A stretch of 64,000 bases of DNA from the NCBI RefSeq assembly GCF_006715165.1, contig NZ_VFMS01000001.1, forward strand, positions 2,542,001-2,606,000, in the 5' to 3' direction. This document shows, piece by piece, positions 35,880 through 46,589 of the stretch. Source of the DNA: Arthrobacter sp. SLBN-122 (GTDB taxonomy: Bacteria > Actinomycetota > Actinomycetes > Actinomycetales > Micrococcaceae). The stretch's first letter is position 1; each line of letters opens with the position of its first letter. Under the pieces are notes generated by a model that had not been told where the DNA came from, did no database searches, and saw only the letters and a list, made by a program, of their open reading frames with translations. The position numbers and the translations under genes are program-made.

Positions 35880-37628
35880 ATGGCCAAGGAACTTGCCACC
35901 CAGCTCATCGAACAACTCAAGGCTGCCGGGGTGCAGCGGATCTACGGGATTGTCGGTGACAGCCTCAACCCGATCGTGGACGCGGTCCGCCAGACGGGAG
36001 GCTCGGCGAAGGGCGGCATCGACTGGATCCACGTCCGCCATGAGGAAGCCGCCGCCTTTGCTGCCGCGGCCGAAGCCCAGCTCACCGGCAAGCTCGCCGT
36101 GTGCGCCGGTTCCTGCGGCCCCGGCAACCTGCACCTGATCAACGGCCTGTACGACGCCAACCGCAGCGGCGCTCCGGTGCTGGCCATCGCCTCGCACATT
36201 CCCAGCAAGCAGATCGGCAGCACCTTCTTCCAGGAGACCCACCCGGACCGGCTGTTCAATGAATGCTCGGTCTATTCGGAACTGGTCAGCACGGCCGAGC
36301 AGGCGCCGCGCGTGATGCACAGCGCCATCCAGCACGCGCTGGGACTGGGGGGAGTCGCCGTCGTGACCCTTCCCGGTGACATCGCCGGGCTGGAGGCAAC
36401 GGCACCCACGCCGCTTCCGGCCACGTTCCGCCCTGCCGCGCTGGTCCCGGACCCGGCAAGCGTGCAGGCCCTGGCGGACGCCATCAACGACGCAGGGAAG
36501 GTGGCCATCTTTGCCGGCGCCGGCGTGGAAGGCGCGCACGCGGAACTGATGGCGCTCGCCGAGCTGGCGAAGGCGCCCGTGGGGCACTCGCTGCGGGGCA
36601 AGGACTTTGTCCAGTACAACAACCCGTTCGATATCGGCATGACCGGCCTGCTGGGGTACGGCGCCGCCGCCGAGGGGATCGAGGACGCCGACCTGCTGAT
36701 CCTGCTTGGCACGGACTTCCCGTACGACCAGTTCCTGCCGGACACCAGGACCGCCCAGGTGGACCGCGCGGCGCAGCGGCTGGGCCGCCGGACCGATGTC
36801 GACATCGCTGTCCACGGCGACGTCCTTCCCACCCTGCGCGCGCTGCTGCCGCTGGTGAAGGCCAAGAAGAGCCGCCGGTTCCTGGACCAGATGCTGAAGA
36901 AGCACGACCGGCTGATGAACAAGGCCGTGGGCGCCTACACCCGCAAAGTGGAGAAGAAGCAACCCATCCACCCGGAGTATGCGGCCTCGCTGCTGGACCA
37001 GGTGGCCGCTGAAGATGCCATCTTCACAGCGGACACTGGCATGTGCAATGTCTGGACGGCGCGCTACATCAACCCGCTGGGCACCCGGCGGCTGATCGGG
37101 TCCTTCCTGCACGGCTCCATGGCGAATGCCCTGCCGCACGCCATCGGCGCGCAACTGGCGTTCCCGGGGCGCCAGGTCATCTCGGTGTCCGGGGACGGCG
37201 GGCTATCCATGCTGCTGGGCGAGCTCATCACAGCGGCAGCCTACAAGCTGCCGGTCAACGTGGTGGTCTTCAACAACTCCACCCTGGGCATGGTCAAACT
37301 CGAGATGCTGGTGGACGGGCTGCCCGACTTCGGCGTGGACGTGCCGGACGCCAATTACGCTGCCGTGGCGCAGGCCCTGGGCTTCCACGCGGTCCGGGTC
37401 ACCGATCCCACACAGATCGAGGCCGCCTACCGGGAAGCCTTCGCGCACCCGGGTCCGTCGCTGGTGGAACTGATCACCGATCCCAAGGCGCTGTCCATTC
37501 CGCCCAAGATCTCCGGCTCGCAGGTCATCGGGTTCGCCACGGCCATGTCCAAGGTGGTCCTCAACCGTGGAGCGGGCGAGGCCGTGAGCATGGCCCGCTC
37601 CAACCTCCGCAACATCCCCCGGCGGTAG
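35880..37628 (+). CDS. poxB: Pyruvate:quinone oxidoreductase (pyruvate oxidase), TPP/FAD-dependent
   Basis: 582 residues. Converts pyruvate to acetate and CO2 with electrons passed to the quinone pool at the membrane. The TPP-binding N-domain has IYGIVGDSLNPIVDAV with the catalytic Glu in HVRHEEAAAF. The central FAD domain and C-terminal TPP domain follow, the latter with SGDGGLSMLLGELITAAAYKLP and FNNSTLGMVK. Length matches PoxB. The ATG at 35880 is used rather than the longer frame. Single-gene unit bounded by perfect hairpins on both sides. Confidence 0.93.
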   Translation: MAKELATQLIEQLKAAGVQRIYGIVGDSLNPIVDAVRQTGGSAKGGIDWIHVRHEEAAAFAAAAEAQLTGKLAVCAGSCGPGNLHLINGLYDANRSGAPVLAIASHIPSKQIGSTFFQETHPDRLFNECSVYSELVSTAEQAPRVMHSAIQHALGLGGVAVVTLPGDIAGLEATAPTPLPATFRPAALVPDPASVQALADAINDAGKVAIFAGAGVEGAHAELMALAELAKAPVGHSLRGKDFVQYNNPFDIGMTGLLGYGAAAEGIEDADLLILLGTDFPYDQFLPDTRTAQVDRAAQRLGRRTDVDIAVHGDVLPTLRALLPLVKAKKSRRFLDQMLKKHDRLMNKAVGAYTRKVEKKQPIHPEYAASLLDQVAAEDAIFTADTGMCNVWTARYINPLGTRRLIGSFLHGSMANALPHAIGAQLAFPGRQVISVSGDGGLSMLLGELITAAAYKLPVNVVVFNNSTLGMVKLEMLVDGLPDFGVDVPDANYAAVAQALGFHAVRVTDPTQIEAAYREAFAHPGPSLVELITDPKALSIPPKISGSQVIGFATAMSKVVLNRGAGEAVSMARSNLRNIPRR

Positions 37629-37660
37629 GCGCCTCCAAACCCGCCATCAGATATTGCCCC

Positions 37661-37707
37661 TAAATCCGGAACGCCTCTGCAGCAACTGCAGAGGCGTTCC
37701 GGATTTA
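37661..37707. terminator. Bidirectional hairpin between poxB and the ThiD-family gene
   Basis: A perfect 22-bp palindromic stem (37661-37682 with 37686-37707; arm begins TAAATCCGGAACGCC) with a 3-nt loop separates two convergent genes. A/T-rich ends on both arms fit bidirectional termination. Confidence 0.8.
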
Positions 37708-37738
37708 AGTGCGAAAAATGATGGGGCGTTGGGCTGGC

Positions 37739-38596
37739 TTAGCGGGCGCCGCCCTGCCAGAGGGCGTCGAAGGGGGCGCCGGAGGCAACGCGGTTGCGGA
37801 TGCCGGCGGTGACGAATTCCTTGGCGGTCCGTGCCGCCTCCAGCGGGCTGGCGCCCTTGGCCAGTTCGGCGGTGACGGCGGCCGCGAGGGAGCAGCCGGC
37901 GCCGGACACGGCAACCTCGCCCACCTTCGGGGCGCTCAGGACTTCCAGGGTCTCACCGTCGTAGAAAACGTCGACGGCGTCCCGGCCTTCCAGCCGCACC
38001 CCGCCCTTGGCCAGCACAGCCGCGCCGCTGAGCTCATGGATGCGGACGGCGGCGGCCTTGAGGGACTCAACGTCGGTGATCTCCAGCCCGGACAGGGATT
38101 CCGCCTCGAAGTGGTTGGGCGTGACGAACGTGGCAAGCGGCAGGATCTGTGCCTTCAGGGCCTGGTCGGTGTCCAGCGCGTGGCCGGGCTCCTGGCCCTT
38201 GCAGATCAGCACCGGATCCAGGACCACGTTGGCAAAGCTGTTCTCCTGCAGGGCGCCGGCCACCGTGCTGATCGTCGCCGGGCTGCCCAGCATGCCGATC
38301 TTCACCGTGTCCAAAGCGGACGGCGCGCCCGATCCCGGACCGTACGCCGCCGTCGTGGCCTCCAGCTGGTCCGCAATCACCTGCTGGTCCACCGGCACGA
38401 AGCGGTGGTTCCAGCTGTCCTTCGGGTCGAAGGAGACAATGCAGGTGAGGTTGGCGATGCCGAAGACACCCAGTTCCTGGAAGGTCTTCAGGTCCGCCTG
38501 GGCCCCGGCGCCACCCGTGGCTTCAGAGCCTGCGATGGTGAGGACGACGGCGGGACCGTCGGCGGACAGCGTTGCGTCAGGGGAAGCGGAAGTCAT
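37739..38596 (-). CDS. thiD: ThiD-family kinase (hydroxymethylpyrimidine/phosphomethylpyrimidine or pyridoxine kinase)
   Basis: 285 residues of the ribokinase superfamily. The substrate loop is [38 protein letters not shown] follows, and the catalytic region is [15 protein letters not shown]. The GAGC Cys variant and GSEATGG are found in ThiD-like proteins that phosphorylate pyridoxal/pyridoxine as well as HMP, so either vitamin B1 or B6 salvage is possible. No other thi genes are nearby. I take the ATG at 38596 (MTSASPD). Last gene of a minus-strand run. Confidence 0.82.
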   Translation of the reverse strand: MTSASPDATLSADGPAVVLTIAGSEATGGAGAQADLKTFQELGVFGIANLTCIVSFDPKDSWNHRFVPVDQQVIADQLEATTAAYGPGSGAPSALDTVKIGMLGSPATISTVAGALQENSFANVVLDPVLICKGQEPGHALDTDQALKAQILPLATFVTPNHFEAESLSGLEITDVESLKAAAVRIHELSGAAVLAKGGVRLEGRDAVDVFYDGETLEVLSAPKVGEVAVSGAGCSLAAAVTAELAKGASPLEAARTAKEFVTAGIRNRVASGAPFDALWQGGAR

Positions 38597-38720
38597 GCAC
38601 CCATCCTGCCATCGGTCGTCGAACGGTTTCCATGTGGTGAAGTACAGCGGAAGGCGCGGGCAAGTGTTCAGGGCCACAAAGCCGGGCGCTTTCCGGCGGG
38701 TTCGACGACGGGCCGCCGGC

Positions 38721-39470
38721 TCAGGCCTTCAGGGCCCCGTCCAGCAAGGCCCGCAGTTCCTTGAAGTGCCGCTCGGTGGCATCAGGGTGGAAGGCTGAGG
38801 TGTCGGCCATGGTGTAGCCGTGCGGCGCGCCTTCGTAGATGACGTTGGAGGCTTCAAGCCCGGCAGCCTGCAGCGCTTCGCCCAGCCGGGCGACGGCGTC
38901 GGGGGCCATGCTCCGGTCATGGTCCGCATGGCCAAAGACGAAACGGGCCCGCGCATTCGTCAGGCCCAGGTGCGGGCTGTCCGGCTCGTCAGTGGCCAGG
39001 CCCCCACCGTGGAAGCCGCCGCAGGCTGCCACCACGCCGGGGTGGGACGTGGCGGTGCGGACGGCGAGCCGGGCACCCATGCAGTAGCCCACGGTGCCGA
39101 TGGGGCCGGGCGCCACGCCGTCGAGCGCCACCAGCGCCGAAACCCAGGCATCGATGTCCGGCAGCGCCTTGTCCGAGGTCAGGCGGCCAACACGCGGGAA
39201 GGCGGCCTTACCCGCGGCTTCGCGGCCTTCCTGGCTGGACATGTCCCCGGTGGGAGCGAGTTCCGCGGCCGTTCCTTCACGGTAGAAGACGTTGGGTGCC
39301 AGCACCACGTAGCCCCAGTCGGCGATGCGCTGGGCCATCTCCTGGATGCGGGGGCGCAGGCCGAAGGCATCCATGTAGAGGATGACGCCGGGAAACGGAC
39401 CGGTTCCGGTGGAGGGGCGGGCCACCAGGGCCTCTGCGGTGCCTTCTGAGGCAGGGATTTCGATGGGCAT
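38721..39470 (-). CDS. Dienelactone hydrolase family protein
   Basis: 249 residues with an alpha/beta-hydrolase fold. The nucleophile elbow is [12 protein letters not shown] with a Cys nucleophile, the acid is probably the Asp in [10 protein letters not shown], and the His is in [11 protein letters not shown]. This is the DLH triad Cys-Asp-His order. N-terminal [34 protein letters not shown] is typical. It hydrolyses dienelactones or similar lactones/esters; no aromatic-degradation genes are close, so the substrate is open. Confidence 0.9.
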   Translation of the reverse strand: MPIEIPASEGTAEALVARPSTGTGPFPGVILYMDAFGLRPRIQEMAQRIADWGYVVLAPNVFYREGTAAELAPTGDMSSQEGREAAGKAAFPRVGRLTSDKALPDIDAWVSALVALDGVAPGPIGTVGYCMGARLAVRTATSHPGVVAACGGFHGGGLATDEPDSPHLGLTNARARFVFGHADHDRSMAPDAVARLGEALQAAGLEASNVIYEGAPHGYTMADTSAFHPDATERHFKELRALLDGALKA

Positions 39471-39504
39471 CCGCCCACCCTACCGGAGCTTCCAGGCGCA
39501 CAGC

Positions 39505-40830
<1,326 letters not shown>

Positions 40831-40881
40831 TCAAGAAACCGGGGCCGGCAATGCACCTGCCGCAAAAATTAGCAGACGGCC

Positions 40882-41610
40882 TCAGCTGACCGGATCCGAG
40901 TCCCGGTAGTTCCGGGAACGCCAGGAGTCCCAGGCGGACCGGGTGGCCTCGAGCTTGCCTGCGCCCAGGTCGTAGGTGGAGGCGATGACCAGCGAGCCTT
41001 CGCCCTCCGCCCGGATGTCCTTGATGGCGGGGTGGTCGGCCACCACCAGCAGTCCCTCGCCGTGCTCTGCATAGCTGTGCACCGTGAGGCCCACCTGGTG
41101 GCTGGTCCGGTACCAGACCTTGCCGCTGATCTCCTCGCCGGTGTCCAGTGTTACCTGGTACGGTTCGCCCGGGGCAGGGAGATCGGCCAGCCCGAGCTTT
41201 TCGATCGCGGAGCCCTCTCCCTCCGTCAGGTGCAGGAACAGGGTGTGCCGCTTGCCGTGCGGGTGGCGTTCCAGGGCGAAGCGGAGCTGCTGCAGGAAGG
41301 TCAGCCAGCCCTGCGTGATGTCCTCGTCCCAGGCAGCCCACTCGGAGTCGTGGTCCATGGCCCCGCGCGTCACGCTGACCCGGGTTCCGCCGGCTTCCGG
41401 GTGGAGCTCAAAGGTGTCCCCGCCGTGGACGGTGAGGCGGGCATGGTCCGCGGATTCCTCCACGTCGCCGGAGAAGTAGATCTCCTTGATCTCGGACTCC
41501 AGGTCCTCGGCCTGCCAGCCGTGCCACTGGGCCACCTTGGACGGTTCACGCAGCATGGTCCAGACCTGCGGCGCGTCGGCGTTGATCACTACGCTGAGAT
41601 TGTTGGTCAT
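40882..41610 (-). CDS. SRPBCC-family (START-like) protein
   Basis: 242 residues. An N-terminal SRPBCC/AHSA1 domain covers residues 1 to about 115 (LSVVINADAPQVWTMLREPSKVAQWHGW, then GGTRVSVTRGAMDHDSEWAAWDEDITQGW). The C-terminal half is a second domain (LADLPAPGEPYQVTLDTGE onward), perhaps a duplicated or divergent START-like fold. It probably binds a hydrophobic ligand in the cytoplasm. Ligand and role unknown. 81 bp upstream of tgt on the same strand. Confidence 0.82.
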   Translation of the reverse strand: MTNNLSVVINADAPQVWTMLREPSKVAQWHGWQAEDLESEIKEIYFSGDVEESADHARLTVHGGDTFELHPEAGGTRVSVTRGAMDHDSEWAAWDEDITQGWLTFLQQLRFALERHPHGKRHTLFLHLTEGEGSAIEKLGLADLPAPGEPYQVTLDTGEEISGKVWYRTSHQVGLTVHSYAEHGEGLLVVADHPAIKDIRAEGEGSLVIASTYDLGAGKLEATRSAWDSWRSRNYRDSDPVS

Positions 41611-41682
41611 AGCCCCGAATGTACAACTCCGGCTACGCCCCGGGTAGGGGCAATTTCCCCCGCCCGGACGCCGCTCCAGCGA

Positions 41683-42711
41683 CTAGGAGCGCACGGCCTC
41701 CAGCTCGTTGCTGATCCGTCGTTCCAGCTCGGACATCCCGATGGTTTCCGAACCGCCGTGCGCCCGCAGGAACAACAGGGATTCGAGCCTCAGCAGCCGC
41801 CATTCACGCTCGGCGTCGTGGTTGGAGTTGTCGATGGAGCGGAAGATTTCCTTGTCGTACAGGTTGGGCTCGTTAAGTGAGCGCTGGCGCACCTTGGCCG
41901 CCATGCGCGCCTTGAACGGGTCCGTTTCCTGGTTCTCAGGGGTGCGGATCAGCTTTTCGTAGACCTCGGCGCGCGCGTTCTGGCCGTCCTGCCGGCAGAT
42001 GTAGCTGGCCAGGGCAAGGGAGGCCTCCACGGAGGTCCACCGGCCGGGGTTCCCGTCGTACGGCAGCACGGTGAGGAGGTCGGCCACGGCCAGGGCCCCG
42101 TCGGCGTCCTTGAGCGTGATGAACAGTTCGTGGGCCAGGTCGCTGAGGTCCTTCAGGCAGCTTCCGGACTTGAAATTGACGCCCTTGGACAGACGGTCGG
42201 CCAGGAGCAGGACGCCCTCCGCATCCGGATGCGCCTCGGCGGCGGCTTCCACCACGGATTCGGGGGTGCCGGCGGGCGCCGGGATGAGCGCGAGTTCCTC
42301 CTCGCCGGGCCCGGTCACCGCAGGCGGCACCGGCGGCAGGGGAGGGACGACGACGGCGGGCGCCACATTTATGGGTCCCGTCCCGCCGCCGGACTGCTCC
42401 TGCCGGCCATCGTTGGGTGCGGCGGCCTCCAGCGGCGTGGCCTCCGGAAGGTTGGCCGGCAGCGGAAGCTGGGTGACGTCGTCGGGCATTCCGTCCACCA
42501 CGGTGACCATGGTGCCGATGGCCACCCGCAGCGTCCCGCCCCCGGAGAGGCTCGCCAGCACCAGTGCCGGGGAGCCGAAATCGTCACGCTCAAGCTCCAC
42601 CTGGTCGATTTCGGCGGTGCGGTGGCCGTCCGGAAGGAGGATGTGGGTGCCGGTGGTCAGAGATCCAGCCTGCTGTTCACGGTGGTGCCTGGCGGCTGGT
42701 GATTCGGTCAT
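41683..42711 (-). CDS. Hypothetical protein with helical C-terminal domain
   Basis: 342 residues, not recognised. The N-terminal part (about 15-80) is beta-rich with GTHILLPDGHRTAEIDQVELE. A Pro/Ala-rich linker follows (about 95-145, VVVPPLPPVPPAVTGPG). The C-terminal 190 residues form a helical domain (LLLADRLSKGVNFKSGSCLK, then LAVADLLTVLPYDGNPGRWTS) with charged helices. No signal peptide. AAGGA precedes the ATG. It sits in the minus-strand run between an SRPBCC and a NUDIX-like gene. Confidence 0.75.
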   Translation of the reverse strand: MTESPAARHHREQQAGSLTTGTHILLPDGHRTAEIDQVELERDDFGSPALVLASLSGGGTLRVAIGTMVTVVDGMPDDVTQLPLPANLPEATPLEAAAPNDGRQEQSGGGTGPINVAPAVVVPPLPPVPPAVTGPGEEELALIPAPAGTPESVVEAAAEAHPDAEGVLLLADRLSKGVNFKSGSCLKDLSDLAHELFITLKDADGALAVADLLTVLPYDGNPGRWTSVEASLALASYICRQDGQNARAEVYEKLIRTPENQETDPFKARMAAKVRQRSLNEPNLYDKEIFRSIDNSNHDAEREWRLLRLESLLFLRAHGGSETIGMSELERRISNELEAVRS

Positions 42712-42799
42712 GGGAGTCCTTAAGTTCTCTTGCGGTCCGCCCTACAGTCTACAAAGGCGGGCGCCTAAAACCGGGGACCCCCACGTCCCGGCGGGGTTG

Positions 42800-43339
42800 T
42801 CAGAAGCCCACACCTGCGAACGCCAGGGCCTGGCGGATGAGGCCGCCGCGGCCGCCCACGAATTCCATCTGGACGCCCGGGCTGAGGACTTCCTCCGGAG
42901 TCATCCACGTCAGTTCCAGGGCGTCCTGGCGGGGCTCGCATTCGCCCGTAACCGGGATGACGTAGGCCAGGGACACGGCGTGTTGCCGCTCGTCCGTGAA
43001 TCCGGTCTGGGACGGCGCCGGGAAGTATTCGGCCACCGTGAACGGCACGGGACTGAGCGGCAGCTGCGGAAACGCCAGGGGGCCCAGGTCCTTCTCCATG
43101 TGACGCAGCAGTGCGGCCCGGATGGTTTCGCGGTAGATGACCCGGCCGGAGACCAGCGAGCGCACCATGGTCCCGTCGGCGTCGGCCTGCAACAGCGTGC
43201 CCACCTCGTTGACGTATCCCAGCGGATCCAGCCTCACCGGCACTGCCTCCACGTACACCATGGGCAGCCGCCCCCGCGCCTCAAAGAGGTCTTCTTCGGA
43301 GAGCCAGCCGGGATTCGGGTCAGGTGTGCGCACGTTCAT
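42800..43339 (-). CDS. NUDIX-hydrolase-family protein (DUF4916 type)
   Basis: 179 residues resembling the actinobacterial NUDIX-like DUF4916 group: PGWLSEEDLFEARGRLPMVYVEAVPVR at the start, then RSLVSGRVIYRETIRAALLRHMEKDLGP, whose spacing mimics a NUDIX box but whose canonical GX5EX7REUXEEXGU residues are partly lost. Hydrolase activity is therefore uncertain. It begins 9 bp after the VOC gene stop and is probably translated from the same message. Confidence 0.82.
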   Translation of the reverse strand: MNVRTPDPNPGWLSEEDLFEARGRLPMVYVEAVPVRLDPLGYVNEVGTLLQADADGTMVRSLVSGRVIYRETIRAALLRHMEKDLGPLAFPQLPLSPVPFTVAEYFPAPSQTGFTDERQHAVSLAYVIPVTGECEPRQDALELTWMTPEEVLSPGVQMEFVGGRGGLIRQALAFAGVGF

Positions 43340-43348
43340 GCTTAAGTT

Positions 43349-44101
43349 CTACCCCATGGGGCGCCGCTGGGAGATCCAAAGCGTGGCGGGCGCGTTGGGG
43401 CTGCCCGCGTCCGGATTGGCCACGTGGAGGGTGCTGCCAAAGGCCTCCTCGGTGAGGCTGGCGGCGAAACCAGCTCCGGTGAGCCGCTCCTGCAGCGGTT
43501 CCAGGCCGCCGTCGTACTCGAAGCCCAGGCCTGAGCGCGGGGTCCCCGATGCTGGCCGTACCAAGAGAATCCCGCCGTTCTTGGCCGTGAAGTCGGCGGT
43601 TTCGTCGTTGTCCGGCACAGGGCGCGGGCGCGCGCCGACGTGCAGCAGGGTGCGGACGGCAGCCTCGGGTTCGGCGGTGTACCAGACGGCGGCGACCGCC
43701 AGCGCGGGATCGGCATCGGCGCACTGGGCGCCGTGGAGGGCTTTGTCCGCCAGGAAGCTGAACCCGTCCGGCGCAGTGATCCGGCAGGCCTGGCCGTGGT
43801 CCGCCGTGACAAGTTCCGCCGGCTGCGCTGCCTGTGTCCCGTCTTCCCGTGTCCCGTCCTCCTGCGCCGACAGGTTGGTGCGGCGGGCGAACTCCGCCAC
43901 GTCGCCCACCTCCACGGCAAACACGGTGCGGCCGTCCTGGCCCGACCCGGCGTCAGCGCCGTGCAAAGCCAGGCGGCCGGAGGCGGAGTCGAAGACCTGC
44001 CACCCGCCGTCGTCCTCTGTCTGGACCATTCCCAGGGCGGTGAGGAACTGCTTCCAGGACTCAATGCGGGAGGTGAAGTGGACGGGACGGACTCGAAGCA
44101 T
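43349..44101 (-). CDS. VOC-family (glyoxalase/bleomycin-resistance-like) protein
   Basis: 250 residues containing two vicinal-oxygen-chelate half-domains. The first begins LRVRPVHFTSRIESWKQFLTALG and includes WQVFDSASGRLALHGAD. The second includes AVAAVWYTAEPEAAVRTLLHVGA and GFEYDGGLEPLQERL. Metal ligands are not obvious. The ATG at 44101 begins MLRVRPVHF; the long frame upstream to 44827 is a shadow of the next gene. First gene of the minus-strand run, divergent from the YdeI-like gene. Confidence 0.85.
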   Translation of the reverse strand: MLRVRPVHFTSRIESWKQFLTALGMVQTEDDGGWQVFDSASGRLALHGADAGSGQDGRTVFAVEVGDVAEFARRTNLSAQEDGTREDGTQAAQPAELVTADHGQACRITAPDGFSFLADKALHGAQCADADPALAVAAVWYTAEPEAAVRTLLHVGARPRPVPDNDETADFTAKNGGILLVRPASGTPRSGLGFEYDGGLEPLQERLTGAGFAASLTEEAFGSTLHVANPDAGSPNAPATLWISQRRPMG

Positions 44102-44212
44102 GGCATTGTCCTTGGTCAGAAATGGTGTGTGCTGCTGTATGGCCATGATGCCACCGGACGCGCCGGCGCACACGGGGCTTGTGGCAGGGGATTGCACGGG
44201 CAGAATTGGGCC

Positions 44213-44815
44213 ATGGCCGATGACCTTGAGGAACTGCTGGTACCTGACGCTGCTGCCTGGCGCGCCTGGCTGGAGGAAAATCACAAAACCAGCCCGGGCG
44301 TGTGGCTGGTCCTGCACAAGAAGGGCGGCACCGTCACCGCCCTCGACTACCCGGCCGCGCTGGATGAGGCCCTCTGCTTTGGCTGGATTGACGGGCAGCT
44401 GCGGCGCCGGGACGCGGAAAGCTCCTTCCAGCGGATGACGCCGCGGCGTCCACGCAGCGTCTGGTCCGCCCGGAACGTGGGGCACATCGCCCGCCTGGAA
44501 GAGGCGGGAAAGATGACCGACGCCGGCAGGGCGGCCGTCGAGGCGGCCAAGGCTGACGGCCGCTGGGATGCGGCCTACGGCGGGCAGGCAGACCTGGAAG
44601 TTCCGGCGGACCTTGCCGCCGCCATCGCCGCGAACCCCGCGGCCCAGGCGATGTTCGACGTCCTGACCAAAACCAACCTGTTCGCCCTGGTCTACCGGAC
44701 CAACTCCGCCAAGCAGGCAGCCACCCGGGAGCGCCGGATCGCCGGGTTTGTGGACATGCTGGCCCGGGGCGAAACCCCGTTTCCGCAGAAGAAGCGTCCT
44801 GCCGGCCAGGACTAA
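44213..44815 (+). CDS. YdeI/OmpD-associated family protein
   Basis: 200 residues. Family pattern: WRAWLEENHKTSPGVWLVLHKKG, then ALDEALCFGWIDGQLRRRDAESSFQRMTPRRPRSVWSARNV, then LEEAGKMTDAGRAAVEAAKADGRWD. Members are cytoplasmic proteins of unclear role; the family name comes from bacitracin or OmpD association and does not indicate a membrane location. Followed after 133 bp by the GH32 gene. Confidence 0.9.
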   Translation: MADDLEELLVPDAAAWRAWLEENHKTSPGVWLVLHKKGGTVTALDYPAALDEALCFGWIDGQLRRRDAESSFQRMTPRRPRSVWSARNVGHIARLEEAGKMTDAGRAAVEAAKADGRWDAAYGGQADLEVPADLAAAIAANPAAQAMFDVLTKTNLFALVYRTNSAKQAATRERRIAGFVDMLARGETPFPQKKRPAGQD

Positions 44816-44948
44816 CAGCGGCTGCATGACGCCGCGGGATTCGGTTCCCGGCGGCCGGGCCGGTAGGATTGACGGCTTACTTGCGCTGGTGCCGTTCCCC
44901 GAACCCGGGGGACGGCACCTGTGCGTTCAGCGACGGATCGACACAACC

Positions 44949-46589
44949 ATGCCTCCCACCTTTTTCCGAACCGTTCCAGGCGCCCTTCGGCGCCGGGGCC
45001 TCCTCTGGGTCGCGGCAGCCGTGGCCGTGCTGGTGGTGGCCGGCGCGCTGGTGCTGGCAGGAAATGACCGGCGTGGCGACGGCCGGCCGGGAGCCGGGGA
45101 ATCTACTGCCGCGCCCACGGGGGCTGCCCCGGCTGAGGACCCCGGCTACCGCCCTGCCTACCACCTCACCCCGGACCAGCGCTGGATGAACGATCCCCAG
45201 CGGCCCTTCCTGCTGGACGGCGTCTGGCATAACTACTACCTCTACAACGCTGACTACCCGGAGGGGAACGGGACCGAGTGGTTCCACGCCACCAGCACGG
45301 ACCTGGTGCACTGGAAGAACGAGGGCGTGGCCATCCAGAAGTTCCGTAACGGCCTGGGTGACATCGAGACCGGCTCCGCGGTGGTGGACACGGAGGGAAC
45401 GGCCGGCTTTGGCAAGGGGGCGGTGGTCGCGGTCCTCACCCAGCAGGATGACGGCATCCAGCGCCAGTCCCTGTTCTACTCCACCGACAAGGGCTACAGC
45501 TTCCAGGCCTATGGGCAGAACCCGGTGATGGAGAATCCCGGCGCGGAACACTGGCGGGATCCGCGCATCATCCGGGACGACGCCACCAACCAGTGGCTGA
45601 TGCTGCTTGCCGAGGGATCCAAGATTGGCTTCTACACGTCAAAGGACCTTAAGCAGTGGACGTACGTGTCGGGTTTCCAGCAGGACGGGCTGGGCATCCT
45701 TGAGTGCCCGGACTTCTTCCAGATGGACGTCGACGGCGATCCCGCCAAACGCACCTGGGTGCTGGCGGCCAGTGCCAACGGCTCGGCAGAGGGCCGCACC
45801 ACCGGGCTGGCCTACTGGACCGGCAGGTTTGACGGCAAGGCCTTCACGGCGGATGGGGGCCATCATTGGCTCGACGGCGGCCCGGACTTCTACGCGGCCG
45901 TCACCTGGGATGATCCACGGCTTGGCGACGGCCGGCGGAAAGCTTCCCGGCACGCCATCGGCTGGATGAACAACTGGGCCTACGCCCGGCAGCTTCCCAC
46001 CGAGAGTTGGTTCGGTTCCGCCTCGCTGGTGCGCGACATCCGGCTGGTATCCGACGGCGGCCGCCCGGCTTTGGCGTCATCGCCCACCAGCGGGCTCAAG
46101 GCCTTGGAGGGGGAACCGACCCGGGTGCCGGCCGGCAGCCTCAGGAACGGACAGCCACTGCCGGTTCCGGGCAGCGGCGCGTTCAAGGTGGACGTCGAGC
46201 TGGAAGAACCCGGAAACGGCACCGGCGAAGCCCGGCTGCTCCTGCAAAGCGGCGGGACCACCTACGCCACCATGGGCTACGACTTCCGGGACGGCCGGGC
46301 GTTTGTGGCCCGCGACGGCGATGCGGTGGCAGGCGGCCAACGCAAGGCTGGAGGTCCGGAAGTGGCCGGCGAGTACCGTAAGGCGCGTTCCGTCGAGGCA
46401 AGGGCCGCCAGGGACACCGTGCGCCTCACGGCCTACGTGGACCGCTCCTCCGTCGAGGTCTTCGTGGACGGGCAGACCCTGACCGCCCTGGTGTTCCCGC
46501 CGGCGGGACACCGGGAGGCCCGGCTGGCAGCCGACGGCCCGGTCTCGCTCAGGACCGGCACCGTCACCCCGCTGGCCGGCATCCGCTAG
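44949..46589 (+). CDS. Glycoside hydrolase family 32, secreted levanase/inulinase type
   Basis: 546 residues. One N-terminal membrane/signal segment (about 18-38) is followed by a Pro/Ala-rich linker, so the enzyme is exported or membrane-anchored. The GH32 five-blade propeller has nucleophile Asp82 in WMNDPQRP, transition-state stabiliser in HWRDPRI and acid/base Glu in LECPDFFQ. The C-terminal beta-sandwich ends SSVEVFVDGQTLTALVFPP. Fructan-releasing exo-activity is most likely. Its stop overlaps the stop of the convergent GH76 gene. Confidence 0.92.
   Translation: MPPTFFRTVPGALRRRGLLWVAAAVAVLVVAGALVLAGNDRRGDGRPGAGESTAAPTGAAPAEDPGYRPAYHLTPDQRWMNDPQRPFLLDGVWHNYYLYNADYPEGNGTEWFHATSTDLVHWKNEGVAIQKFRNGLGDIETGSAVVDTEGTAGFGKGAVVAVLTQQDDGIQRQSLFYSTDKGYSFQAYGQNPVMENPGAEHWRDPRIIRDDATNQWLMLLAEGSKIGFYTSKDLKQWTYVSGFQQDGLGILECPDFFQMDVDGDPAKRTWVLAASANGSAEGRTTGLAYWTGRFDGKAFTADGGHHWLDGGPDFYAAVTWDDPRLGDGRRKASRHAIGWMNNWAYARQLPTESWFGSASLVRDIRLVSDGGRPALASSPTSGLKALEGEPTRVPAGSLRNGQPLPVPGSGAFKVDVELEEPGNGTGEARLLLQSGGTTYATMGYDFRDGRAFVARDGDAVAGGQRKAGGPEVAGEYRKARSVEARAARDTVRLTAYVDRSSVEVFVDGQTLTALVFPPAGHREARLAADGPVSLRTGTVTPLAGIR

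Noticed and set aside
34314..37154. 946-residue minus-strand reading frame
   Set aside because: It lies antisense across the MHS permease and poxB, both with clear family motifs. High-GC DNA produces long open antisense frames; no recognisable domains were seen.
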